Assembly (NCBI GenBank): GCA_049651845.1
Contig: JBASCW010000023.1
Coordinates: 84,329-148,328, forward strand
Reading direction: 5' to 3'
Length of the DNA: 64,000 nt
From: RBG-16-66-20 sp049651845
GTDB lineage: Bacteria > Pseudomonadota > Gammaproteobacteria > Burkholderiales > SG8-39
Each line of letters starts with the position of its first letter. Position 1 is the first letter of the stretch. Below, in pieces: positions 34,086 to 42,460 of the stretch. The translations under genes were made by a program, and so were the position numbers. The notes beneath the pieces are model-generated. The model ran no database searches. It was not told the origin of the DNA and saw only the letters and a program-made list of their open reading frames with translations.

Positions 34086-34825
34086 AAGCCGAGCGCTCAC
34101 TGACGATCTTCGTCCCGGCCCTGAACGAAGAGGGTCATCTGGAAGCATCCGTCAACGTCGTCGCGCGCGCGGCGCGCGACGCGCGGATCGATTACGAGGT
34201 GATCGTCGTCGATGACGGCAGTACCGATCGCACGCCGGCAATCGCGGACCGGCTGGCGGCGGCGGACCCGGCGGCGAAGGTGATCCATCATCCGGCATGC
34301 CTGGGGCTCGGCACGGCGTACCGCTCGGCCGTGGAGCAAGCGTCGAAAGCGCATTTCGTTTTCATCCCGGGCGACAATTCGTGGCCGCTTGAGTCCGTGA
34401 GTGGGCTGTTCGGCCGCCTCGGCGAGGCCGACGTCGTGATCTCGTACCCGCTCAATGCCAAGGAGCAGCGGGTCGGCATCCGGCGCTTCATCTCGACCGG
34501 GTATACGTCGGTCCTCAACCTGCTGCACGGCCAGCGGCTGCGGTACTACAACGGCCTCACGATCTATCCCACCGCGTTCCTGCGCGCGAATCCCGTGCAG
34601 GCGTCGGGCTTCGGTTTCGCGGCCGAACTCCTGCTCGCCGCCATCTACGACGGCATGACGGTCCTCGAGGTGGGTCTCGCGATCCAGGAGCGCACCGGCG
34701 GCGCTTCCAAGGCGGTCAGCTTGCGCAATATCGGCAGCGTGCTGCTGAGCCTGTGGCGGGGCTTCTGGCGCCTCAGGCTCGGCATGGGCCGGCGCGCAGG
34801 CGGGGCCCTGAGCCGGGATGGCTAG
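34082..34825 (+). CDS. Glycosyltransferase family 2, DPM1-like
   Basis: The 247-residue soluble GT2 protein begins SLTIFVPALNEEGHLEASV and carries VIVVDDGSTDRTP; the usual DxD region appears as FIPGDNSWPLES. RYYNGLTIYP and GFGFAAELLLAAI match polyprenyl-phosphate mannose/glucose synthases. It would load a sugar on polyprenyl phosphate at the cytoplasmic face for use by a GT-C membrane transferase. The start is TTG overlapping the previous stop (TTGA). The next membrane-protein gene overlaps its 3' end by 8 bases. Confidence 0.83.
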   Translation: MKAERSLTIFVPALNEEGHLEASVNVVARAARDARIDYEVIVVDDGSTDRTPAIADRLAAADPAAKVIHHPACLGLGTAYRSAVEQASKAHFVFIPGDNSWPLESVSGLFGRLGEADVVISYPLNAKEQRVGIRRFISTGYTSVLNLLHGQRLRYYNGLTIYPTAFLRANPVQASGFGFAAELLLAAIYDGMTVLEVGLAIQERTGGASKAVSLRNIGSVLLSLWRGFWRLRLGMGRRAGGALSRDG

Positions 34826-36506
34826 CGGATCGGCCGGCTCCACTCGCGGCGACACGCAGGGGGTGGGCTTGCCCTGGCTTTCGCGAAGCCTTGTTGCGCG
34901 TTGGCTCTGGCTTGCCGCCGCGATCCTCGTGCTGGCCAGGCTAGCGCTGGTGGCGGACCTTGGCGTCGTGGTGACCTACGCGCCGCACGACGACAGCCTC
35001 TACGTCACGCGCGCGCTGGCGCTGCTCGGCGGGAGCGGATTCGGGCCGTACGACTCCCGCATCCTGGTCAAGTTTCCCGGCCTGTCACTCTGGCTGGCGA
35101 TGGAACACCGCCTGGGAATCCCACATTTCGTCCTGCTGCACGCGCTCTATGCCGGTGCCGGGGCCTATTTTCTCGCCGCCCTGCGCAGCGTGGGCGTGCC
35201 CGCGCTCGTCTCGCTGGCCGGCTTCGCGCTGTACCTGTTCAACCCCTACAGCTTTTCGGTCGAGTGGCATCGGATTCTCAGGGAACCCATCGCCACGCCG
35301 CTGTTGCTGGTCCTCCTCGCGGCGGCTGTCTTCGTGATCCGCGCCGCTTCGGCCGGGCGCACTGCTTACGCACAGCTTCTCTTTTTTTCCGCGACGCTGG
35401 CGTTTGCCAGCCTGTTGCGCGAAGAGGATCCGCTGCTGCTGGTCATCCTCCTTGCGATGGCGGCATCGGCGCTCGCGTTTGCCTCGCGCCGCGGCGCCGG
35501 GCAGCGCCTGCGCTGGCGCGGCTGGATCGTCATCGCGCTCCTGCCCGCCGCATGCGTCTGGGGCGCGGGCTGGGCGACCCGGTCGTTCATCGAGCGCCAC
35601 TATGGCGAGCGGATCATGCACGACTACGGGGAAGGCGAGTTCCCGAAGCTGGTGGCGGCGTTTCGTTCCATCCGCACCGCGAAGGACAACCGCTACGTGA
35701 TGATCACGCAGGAGGCGCTGCGTGGCCTGCGCGCCGAGGTGCCGCGCTTCGCTCCGGTGGTGGACAGGCTTCCTCCGCCCGGGCCTGCGAGCTATTCCTG
35801 CAGCTGGCTCGGCGTGTGCAGCGAATGGTCGACCGGCTGGTTCCTCTTTTGGATCAAGGACGCGGCCTTCCAGGCCGGGCTGACCCCGTCGCTGCCGGAG
35901 GCGCAGGCGTATTTCCGCGCGGTGCGGGAAGACATCGAGCGGGCCTGCAGCGACGGACGATTCCGCTGCGTCAGGAACGGCAACGGCGTCATCCCGCCCC
36001 CGGAGCTGCGCTGGACGCGCGCCTACCTCGCGGAATTGCGGCGCATGACGGCGATGCTGTTCCCGCGCGGCTTCGAGAGCGGCGACCAGAGCGCGATACC
36101 GCCTACGGCGCCGCCGCCGCTGGCGCGGGCGTTCGCTACGCTCACGCACGCGGAAAGCGCCTCCTATTTCGGTTCCTGGGCGCCCGGCGCGAAAGCCGCG
36201 CTGTCCGGCGCGCGGGAGTGGGTCGCATGGGCTTACAGCCTGCTCGCCAACATCGTCGTCGGCGCAGCCGTGGTAGCGTTCACCTTGGCGCTGATGCGCG
36301 GATTCGCGCGGCGCCAGCCTGTTGTCGGCATGGCCCTGGGAATAACGCTGCTCTATGTATTCGTCCGCATTGCCGCGCTCGCCTACGTCGCCGTCTACAT
36401 GGGCCACTACGAGCCGCGCATGATCTTCACCGCCTACGCGGCGATGCTGTTCGTCGCCCCGGTCATGATCTGGGCGATGTTTCGCGCGAGGTCGAAGCTC
36501 GAATGA
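34818..36506 (+). CDS. Multi-pass membrane protein, possible GT-C glycosyltransferase
   Basis: The 562-residue protein has a helix at about 27-50, an acidic loop YAPHDDSLYVTRALALLG, then clusters of helices to residue ~260. A large soluble loop with Cys pairs (SYSCSWLGVCSEWS, ACSDGRFRCVRNG) follows, and several helices end the protein. HDD in the first loop and KFPGLSLWLAMEHRL after it resemble GT-C arrangements. It lies between two GT2 genes and overlaps the lipoprotein gene by ATGA. I cannot assign a substrate. Confidence 0.65.
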   Translation: MASGSAGSTRGDTQGVGLPWLSRSLVARWLWLAAAILVLARLALVADLGVVVTYAPHDDSLYVTRALALLGGSGFGPYDSRILVKFPGLSLWLAMEHRLGIPHFVLLHALYAGAGAYFLAALRSVGVPALVSLAGFALYLFNPYSFSVEWHRILREPIATPLLLVLLAAAVFVIRAASAGRTAYAQLLFFSATLAFASLLREEDPLLLVILLAMAASALAFASRRGAGQRLRWRGWIVIALLPAACVWGAGWATRSFIERHYGERIMHDYGEGEFPKLVAAFRSIRTAKDNRYVMITQEALRGLRAEVPRFAPVVDRLPPPGPASYSCSWLGVCSEWSTGWFLFWIKDAAFQAGLTPSLPEAQAYFRAVREDIERACSDGRFRCVRNGNGVIPPPELRWTRAYLAELRRMTAMLFPRGFESGDQSAIPPTAPPPLARAFATLTHAESASYFGSWAPGAKAALSGAREWVAWAYSLLANIVVGAAVVAFTLALMRGFARRQPVVGMALGITLLYVFVRIAALAYVAVYMGHYEPRMIFTAYAAMLFVAPVMIWAMFRARSKLE

Positions 36507-37276
36507 GGTACTGCACGGCATGGGTCCCGGTGCTGCTGGTCGCCGGGTGCGCCGCGGCGCTGGCCGCATCTCCTGCCGCGAAGCCCGCGGCTGCGCCCGG
36601 CGTGCGCCTCGAACTCGCCGTGAACCCGCGCCTTGCGCCGTTCGCCGAGCTGCTCGAGACGCCCGCCTACGCGGCGATGGCGCTCGAGAACAGCGGTTAC
36701 GCGCTGACGATGTCGGCCAAGCCGAAGATCCTCAAGGAAGGGCGCGCCGTGCGCGTGAAATATGCGACGCTGTCGTTCCAGAGGCGGGAAGGCCTGCGGT
36801 TCGACTACCAGGCGGAGATCGACGCGAGCATCGGCATCGCCACGACACGGATCGCCATCCCGGTCACCGTGGATGCGACCGACCTCGCCAGGGGCAAGCT
36901 TGCGGTGGCGCTGCATCCGCCGATGGCCGGGATCCTGCCCGAGGAACTCGTGGAGCGCATTCAGTTGCGCGCGCAGCACATGGCCAGCCCGTCGCTCCAG
37001 GAAAGCGTCGCGGCCTACCTCGAGCGCCTTGCCGGCGGTTCGGGATTCTCCGGCAAGGTAAGCGCGCTGTTCGTGCCGCTGCTGTCGGATTCGTACAATA
37101 TGGAAATCAAGGCGGCGCCGCCCTCCGGCAGGGAGCCGGGCGACGCAGAACCGGTATCGGACCAGCTCGCGCTGATCGCGACGCTGCTGATCTGGCTCGT
37201 GGCGGTCCCGTTGGCGGTCGCGCTGCGGGCACGGTGGGCGAAGCGGCACGGCAACGACGTGGCAAGGGGGATGTGA
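36503..37276 (+). CDS. Predicted lipoprotein with C-terminal transmembrane helix, unknown function
   Basis: The 257-residue protein has a short signal sequence ending in the lipobox LLVAGC (cleavage before Cys16), then an Ala/Pro-rich linker and a beta-rich domain. A hydrophobic helix near the C-terminus (LIATLLIWLVAVPLAVAL) precedes a basic tail (RARWAKRHGND). Anchors at both ends would place the domain in the periplasm fixed to the inner membrane. I recognise no family. Its tight coupling to membrane transferase genes suggests it assists periplasmic sugar transfer, but this is only inference. Confidence 0.6.
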   Translation: MRYCTAWVPVLLVAGCAAALAASPAAKPAAAPGVRLELAVNPRLAPFAELLETPAYAAMALENSGYALTMSAKPKILKEGRAVRVKYATLSFQRREGLRFDYQAEIDASIGIATTRIAIPVTVDATDLARGKLAVALHPPMAGILPEELVERIQLRAQHMASPSLQESVAAYLERLAGGSGFSGKVSALFVPLLSDSYNMEIKAAPPSGREPGDAEPVSDQLALIATLLIWLVAVPLAVALRARWAKRHGNDVARGM

Positions 37277-37277
37277 A

Positions 37278-38225
37278 ATGACCGGACCGGGTTCCGCCGG
37301 CGGGCGGCGCACCATCTGCATCGTCTGCCCGGTCTTCAACGAGGAATTGAACATCGAGCACTTCTACGGCGAGGTGACGCGGGTCATCGCGCCCCTGCGG
37401 GAGCGCTACGATTTCACGCTGCTGTTTTCGAACAATGCGTCGAGCGACCGCACGCTCGAGCTCATCCGCGGGCTGGCGGCGAAGGATTCCGCGGTCCGTT
37501 ACCTGACCCTGTCGCGCAATTTCGGCTACCAGGGTTCGCTGCTCGCGGCGCTGAGCCATGCCGAGGGCGACGCTTTTGTCATCATCGACGTCGACTGCGA
37601 GGACCCGCCGCGCCTGATCCCGCAATTCATCGAGCAGTGGGAGGCCGGATACGACCTGGTCTACGGCATACGCGGCGCGCGGCCCGAATTCATCGGCCTG
37701 GTCTGGATGCGCCGGCTGTTCTATCGCGTGACGAGGCTAATCGCGGACGCCGACTTCATCGTCGACATGGCGGAATTCTCGCTCTTTTCGCGCCGCCTCA
37801 GGGATGCGGCGCTCGCCAACGAAACCACGTTCCCGTTCATTCGCGCCGAGCTGGCGTTCGTCGGCTTTCCGCGCAAGGGAATTCCCTACGATCGCGAGCG
37901 CCGGGCCTTCGGCGACACCCATTACAGTTTCGGCCGCATGGCGCAGTTCGCCATCGCGGGGATCCTGAGCGCTTCCACCTTTCCGCTGCGCGCCATCGCC
38001 TATCTCGGGCTGCCGCTGGCGGCGGTCAACCTTGCCGCCAGCCTCGCCGCGCTGGTCGGTTACGGCGTGAACCTGTCCGCGCTGTTTGCACTCGACTGGG
38101 CTTTTCTCATCGTTGCGGCCGCTTTCATCGGCCTCTATGCCGCGCGGATCTACAAGGACGGCATCCGGCGCGCGCGCTTCATCGTCGACGAGGCCAAATC
38201 CATGCTGGACGGGAAACGCACATGA
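37278..38225 (+). CDS. Glycosyltransferase family 2, GtrB/ArnC-like with two C-terminal TM helices
   Basis: The 315-residue protein shows the polyprenyl-phosphate glucosyl/arabinosyl transferase plan. The N-terminal GT2 domain has CIVCPVFNEELNIEHF, LLFSNNASSDRT, the LSRNFGYQGSLLAAL segment and the catalytic IDVDCEDPPRLIP. GDTHYSFGRMAQFAIAGILS and two transmembrane helices close the protein. Such enzymes make undecaprenyl-phosphate sugars for periplasmic decoration of O-antigen or lipid A. The neighbouring multi-pass proteins are the likely users. It overlaps the frameshifted rfbF gene by ATGA. Confidence 0.88.
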   Translation: MTGPGSAGGRRTICIVCPVFNEELNIEHFYGEVTRVIAPLRERYDFTLLFSNNASSDRTLELIRGLAAKDSAVRYLTLSRNFGYQGSLLAALSHAEGDAFVIIDVDCEDPPRLIPQFIEQWEAGYDLVYGIRGARPEFIGLVWMRRLFYRVTRLIADADFIVDMAEFSLFSRRLRDAALANETTFPFIRAELAFVGFPRKGIPYDRERRAFGDTHYSFGRMAQFAIAGILSASTFPLRAIAYLGLPLAAVNLAASLAALVGYGVNLSALFALDWAFLIVAAAFIGLYAARIYKDGIRRARFIVDEAKSMLDGKRT

Positions 38226-38999
38226 AAATCGTGATACTGGCAGGGGGGGCTGGGCACGCGCCTGAGCGAGGAAACCGTGACGCGGCCCAAGCCCATGGTC
38301 GAGATCGGCGCCTATCCGATCCTGTGGCACATCATGAAGGGCTACCTGGCCCATGGCTTCGACGACTTCGTCATCTGCTTGGGCTACAAGGGCTATGTCA
38401 TCAAGGAATACTTCGCCAATTACCGGCTGCACAACAGCGACGTGCGGATCGATTTCCGCGACGGCGCGGCGCTGGAAGTGCTCGACGCGAGGCCGGATCC
38501 GTGGCGCGTGACGCTCATCGATACGGGCGAGGAAACGCAGACGGGTGGCCGGCTGAAGAGGGTCGCGCGCTATCTCGACGGTCAGACCTTCATGCTGACC
38601 TACGGCGACGGCGTCTCGAACGTCGACATCAAGGCGTTGCTCGCTTTCCACCAGGCCCAGGGCCGCAAGGCGACCATTACCGCGGTGCGGCCGATGGGGC
38701 GCTTCGGCGCGCTGTCGATCGGTCCGCGCGGTAGGGTGAACAGCTTCGTCGAGAAGCCGGCCGGCGACGGCGGCTGGATCAACGGCGGCTTCTTCGTCAT
38801 GGAACCGGCGATTCTCGACTACATCGAAGGCGACGCCACGGTGCTGGAGCGCGAGCCGCTCGAGCGCGCCGCCACCGAGGGCGGGCTGGCGGCCTACGAG
38901 CACTCGGGATTCTGGTCGGCGATGGATACGTTGCGCGACAAGGAACAGCTGCAGAAGCTCTGGGCGTCGGGCCGCGCGCCGTGGAAAACCTGGCCTTGA
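38222..38999 (+). CDS. rfbF: Glucose-1-phosphate cytidylyltransferase, frameshifted near N-terminus
   Basis: RfbF makes CDP-glucose from CTP and glucose-1-phosphate. The ATG at 38222 reads MKIVILAGG, then a run of seven G (38243-38249) shifts the frame. Removing one G restores LAGGLGTRLSEETVTRPKP, the exact family motif, and joins the downstream frame (from 38277: MVEIGAYPILWHIMKGYL, LTYGDGVSNVDIKALL, INGGFFVMEPAILDYI). As sequenced, translation from the ATG would stop early relative to the family product. Either the assembly has one extra G or the gene is phase-variable or broken. The downstream C-methyltransferase gene overlaps its end by 19 bases. Confidence 0.88.
38243..38249 (+). repeat. 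G7 homopolymer causing the rfbF frameshift
   Basis: Seven consecutive G residues follow CA at 38241-38242. Six G would keep the nucleotidyltransferase signature in frame. Such short runs can arise from sequencing or assembly error, or can mediate slipped-strand on/off switching of surface-polysaccharide genes. Confidence 0.75.
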
Positions 39000-40264
39000 C
39001 GCAGCCCTCCGTTGCGGCGACGGCGGCGCCGCTGCATGGGCGCTTCGCCTGCGCGGCCTGCGCCTCGGCGCGCCTGATCGAGGTGGCGGACCTGGGCGTC
39101 CAGCCCCTCGCCAATTCCTATATTGCCGCGGAGCGCTACTACGACGCGGAATCGTGCCTGCCGCTGGTGACGTACTGGTGCGAGGACTGCCACCTGATGC
39201 AAGCGCCCAGCATCGCGCGCCCCGAGCAGCTGTTCGGCGACTACCTCTATTTCTCCTCGTACTCCGACAGCTGGCTCGCGCATTGCAAAGACTACGTCGC
39301 GATGGCCGCCGAGCGATTTTCGCTCGGCAAGGAGCACCACGTGGTCGAACTGGCCAGCAACGACGGCTACCTGCTGCAGTACTTCGTCGCGCGCGGCGTG
39401 CCGGTCACCGGCATCGAGCCCGCGGCGAACGTGGCGAAGGTCGCCGTCGCGCGCGGCGTGCCGACGCTCTGCGATTTCTTCGGCGAGCGCCTGGCCGGCG
39501 AGCTCGCGCGCGGCGGCCGCGCGGCCGACCTCGTCGTCGCCAATAACGTGCTGGCCCACGTTCCCGACATCAACGATTTCGTCGCCGGCGTGCGCCTGCT
39601 GCTCAAGCCCGGAGGCGTCGCGACCTTCGAATTTCCCTCGCTGCTGAACCTGCTGGCCGAACTGCAGTTCGACACCATCTACCACGAGCATTTTTCTTAC
39701 CTCAGCCTGTCGTTCGTGGCAGCGTTCTTCGCCCGGCACGGATTGCGGGCGTTCGACGTGGAATCGATCCCGACGCACGGCGGGTCGCTCAGGGTCTACG
39801 CCTGCAATGCGGGCAGCCGGCGCCCGACCGCGGAAGCGGTGCGGCTGCAGATGGAGAAGGAATCGCGCTTCGGCCTCGAGCGCGCTGCGACGTACGAGGT
39901 TTTCCGCGAGGAGACCAAGCGCCTCAAGCGCGCCGTGCTGCAGTTCCTGATCGGGCTGAAGGAGCAGGGCAGGCGCGTCGCCGCCTACGGCGCGGCGGCG
40001 AAGGGCAACACGCTGCTCAATTACTGCGGCATTCGGCGCGACCTGATCGACTTCGTCGTTGACCGCAACGTGCACAAGCAGGGCCATTTCCTGCCGGGGT
40101 CGCGCCTGCCGATCCTGCCGCCGGAAGCGGTGGCCGAGCGCAGGCCGGACTACCTGGTCGTGCTGCCGTGGAACCTTGCCGCCGAGATCAAGCAGCAGAT
40201 GGCGGAGATCCGGCGCTGGGGCGGGAAATTCGTCACCTTCGTGCCGCGCGTGGCGGTGGATTAG
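38981..40264 (+). CDS. NDP-4-keto-6-deoxyhexose C-methyltransferase (TylC3/CloU-like)
   Basis: The 427-residue SAM enzyme has three parts. An N-terminal zinc-binding domain holds CAACAS and CEDCH. A central methyltransferase core shows HHVVELASNDGYLLQYF and IEPAANVA, then NNVLAHVPDINDFV. The C-terminal domain has GAAAKGNTLLNYCGI. The FDTIYHEHFSYLSL and HGGSLRVYA blocks are hallmarks of sugar C-methyltransferases, which methylate the carbon next to the keto group, usually C3. Set between rfbF and rfbG it most likely acts on CDP-4-keto-6-deoxyglucose to give a 3-C-methyl sugar. The start is GTG. Confidence 0.87.
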   Translation: MENLALTQPSVAATAAPLHGRFACAACASARLIEVADLGVQPLANSYIAAERYYDAESCLPLVTYWCEDCHLMQAPSIARPEQLFGDYLYFSSYSDSWLAHCKDYVAMAAERFSLGKEHHVVELASNDGYLLQYFVARGVPVTGIEPAANVAKVAVARGVPTLCDFFGERLAGELARGGRAADLVVANNVLAHVPDINDFVAGVRLLLKPGGVATFEFPSLLNLLAELQFDTIYHEHFSYLSLSFVAAFFARHGLRAFDVESIPTHGGSLRVYACNAGSRRPTAEAVRLQMEKESRFGLERAATYEVFREETKRLKRAVLQFLIGLKEQGRRVAAYGAAAKGNTLLNYCGIRRDLIDFVVDRNVHKQGHFLPGSRLPILPPEAVAERRPDYLVVLPWNLAAEIKQQMAEIRRWGGKFVTFVPRVAVD

Positions 40265-40268
40265 CGCG

Positions 40269-40805
40269 ATGCGCATCTCCGATACGCCGCTGCAGGGCGC
40301 CCTCCTCCTCGAGCCGGAGCCGATTACCGACGAGCGGGGCTTCTTCGCGCGCACCTTCTGCGTCGACGAGCTCGCCGCGCGCGGCCTGCGCTTCGAGATC
40401 GTGCAATGCAACGTTTCCGGCAACCGGCGCCGCGGTACGCTGCGCGGCCTGCACTTCCAGCGGCCGCCGCACGCCGAGGGCAAGATCGTCTCCTGCCTCG
40501 CCGGCTCGCTCCTCGACGTGATCGTGGATCTGCGTCCCGAGTCGCCGAGCTTCCGCCGCTGGCACGCGGTCGAGCTGAGCGCCTCGAACCGGCTCGCGCT
40601 GGCCATCCCGCCCGGCTTCGCGCACGGCTTCCAGACGCTCGAGGACGGCACCGACGTGCAGTACCTGATGTCCCACCGCTATGTCGCGCAGGCCGCGGAC
40701 GGGGTGCGCTGGAACGATCCGGCGTTCGGCATCCGCTGGCCGATCGGGCGCCCGATCCTGTCGGCGCGCGACGCCGCTTATCCGGACTTCGGGAGCGGCC
40801 GGTGA
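40269..40805 (+). CDS. RfbC-like NDP-4-keto-hexose epimerase
   Basis: The 178-residue cupin epimerase has DERGFFARTFCVDEL, NVSGNRRRGTLRGLHFQ with the catalytic His, IVDLRPESPSFRRW and IPPGFAHGFQTLEDGTDVQY. It is a second RfbC-family member, distinct from the gene at 5815. Here it sits in the CDP-sugar operon between a C-methyltransferase and a reductase, so it probably epimerises C5, or C3 and C5, of the C-methylated CDP-4-keto sugar. It overlaps the reductase by GTGA. Confidence 0.87.
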   Translation: MRISDTPLQGALLLEPEPITDERGFFARTFCVDELAARGLRFEIVQCNVSGNRRRGTLRGLHFQRPPHAEGKIVSCLAGSLLDVIVDLRPESPSFRRWHAVELSASNRLALAIPPGFAHGFQTLEDGTDVQYLMSHRYVAQAADGVRWNDPAFGIRWPIGRPILSARDAAYPDFGSGR

Positions 40806-41665
40806 AGATCCTGGTCATCGGCGGTTCCGGCCAGGTCGGCAGCGAGTTGGTGCGGCAGGCGCCGCCGGCGCATGCGACCTTCGCGCCGCCCAGCAGCGCG
40901 CTCGACCTCGCCGACGCGCCGGCCGTGGCGGCGCAGCTCGCCGAAACCGGGGCGCAGGTGGTGGTGAATTGCGCGGCGTACCATCGCGTGGTGGACTGCG
41001 AAACGCACGCGGAGGAGGCCTTCCGGATCAATTGCGTGGCGATCCGCGATCTCGCGCGCGCCTGCCGCGCGCGGGGTGCGAAACTCGTGTCGCTGTCCTC
41101 CGATTACGTGTTCGACGGCGCGCGCGCCGAGCCTTACCGCGAGGACGATTGCCCGCGGCCGATCCAGGTGTACGGCATCACGCGGCGCGCCGGCGAGTGC
41201 GCGGCCCTCGCCGAGTATCCCGAGGGGACGGCGGTGGTGCGCACGAGCGCGGTGTTCGGCACCGCCTACAGCCGGTCGCGCGACGGCAATTTCATCAGCA
41301 AGTGCGTCGCAGCGGCCCGCAAGACCGGGCGGCTCGAAGTCGCGGTCGAGAATACCTTTAGCCCCACCTACGCGGGGGACCTTGCGGCGGCACTGCTCAG
41401 GCTGATCGGCCTGCCGGGCTTCTTTCCCGGGGTGTACCACCTGACGAACGAGGGCGCCTGCAGCTGGTTCGAGCTTGCCGGGTACGCGGTGCGCGCGTTG
41501 AAAATCGACTGCCACCTGACGCCGGTGGACCGCGGCAGCCGCACGGGCGACATGCTGCGGCCGCGCCAGTCGGTGCTGGCGAACACGCGCGCCGCCGCGC
41601 TCGGCGTGCGGCTCCCGGCTTGGCAGGACGCGGTATCGCGCTACGTCGAGCAGGCTCGCCTCTAG
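40802..41665 (+). CDS. RmlD-like NDP-4-keto-sugar reductase
   Basis: The 287-residue SDR resembles dTDP-4-dehydrorhamnose reductase: GGSGQVGSELV at the cofactor site, NCAAYHRVVDCETHAEEAF, SLSSDYVFDG and YHLTNEGACSWFELA. One oddity is the active site: the Tyr of VYGITRRAGE is followed four residues later by Arg, where RfbD here and the family normally have Lys. STDYVFDG is also SSDYVFDG. The enzyme may still work or may have a changed role. In context it would complete the CDP-linked C-methyl sugar by reducing C4. Confidence 0.83.
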   Translation: MKILVIGGSGQVGSELVRQAPPAHATFAPPSSALDLADAPAVAAQLAETGAQVVVNCAAYHRVVDCETHAEEAFRINCVAIRDLARACRARGAKLVSLSSDYVFDGARAEPYREDDCPRPIQVYGITRRAGECAALAEYPEGTAVVRTSAVFGTAYSRSRDGNFISKCVAAARKTGRLEVAVENTFSPTYAGDLAAALLRLIGLPGFFPGVYHLTNEGACSWFELAGYAVRALKIDCHLTPVDRGSRTGDMLRPRQSVLANTRAAALGVRLPAWQDAVSRYVEQARL

Positions 41666-41695
41666 GAATTCTCTGCGCATGCACAGGAATCGCTG

Positions 41696-42460
41696 ATGCC
41701 GCCGGACATGCCACTCGCCTCTGCAGACAGCGTCCGGTTCTACGAGAACCTGTGGCTGCGCGAATGGGCGGACATGGAGCGGTTCAACCCGACCGCGCGC
41801 CACCTCAAGCGCAACATCGTCCGGCTCATCGAAGGAGTAATGCCGATCGAGTCGATCCTCGATGCGGGCTGCGGCATGGGCCTCAACGTGCGCGACCTGC
41901 GCGAGCACTTTCCTTCGGTCAGGGTGACGGGCTCGGACCTGTCGGAGCCGATCCTCGACGTGGCGCGCAAGTACGTGGGCGCCGATCCGGCCGTGGATTT
42001 CGCGCCCCTGGATCTCTCCCGGGGTGCGCTCGGCCGGCAGTTCGACCTGGTGCTCTGCAACCAGGTACTGGAGCACCTCGAGGACGACGTGAGCGCCATC
42101 CGGCACCTCGCGCAGATGGCAAGGCGCTACGTGCTGATCACGGTGCCGGGCGGGGCCTACAACTCCACCAGCAAGCTGGTCGGGCATTTCCGTCACTACA
42201 GCCGCGACGACATTTGCTCGAAGGTCTCGGCGGCCGGGCTGCGCATCGTTTCGCAGAGGGAATGGGGTTTTCCCGTCCACAGCCTGTACAAGCTCATGCT
42301 CGGCCTACTGCCACAGAAGGCGCAGAAATCGGTAGGCATGGGCAAGTACGGCGTCGCCAAGAAGCTCATTTCCGGCGCCATCTACCTCGCGTTCTATGCC
42401 AATCAGTTCGACCGGGGCGCGAACGTCATCGTGCTGGCGGAAAAGGCTCCGGCGCCATGA
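41696..42460 (+). CDS. Class I SAM-dependent methyltransferase
   Basis: The 254-residue protein has the AdoMet-binding strand SILDAGCGMGLNVRDLRE (GxGxG-type), SDLSEPILDVAR and NQVLEHLEDDVSAIRHL, then a hydrophobic C-terminal region (LISGAIYLAFYANQF). It is likely an O-methyltransferase acting on the sugar or glycan made here, though it could act on another substrate. A 30-base gap separates it from the reductase, and the acetyltransferase overlaps its stop (ATGA). Confidence 0.8.
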   Translation: MPPDMPLASADSVRFYENLWLREWADMERFNPTARHLKRNIVRLIEGVMPIESILDAGCGMGLNVRDLREHFPSVRVTGSDLSEPILDVARKYVGADPAVDFAPLDLSRGALGRQFDLVLCNQVLEHLEDDVSAIRHLAQMARRYVLITVPGGAYNSTSKLVGHFRHYSRDDICSKVSAAGLRIVSQREWGFPVHSLYKLMLGLLPQKAQKSVGMGKYGVAKKLISGAIYLAFYANQFDRGANVIVLAEKAPAP

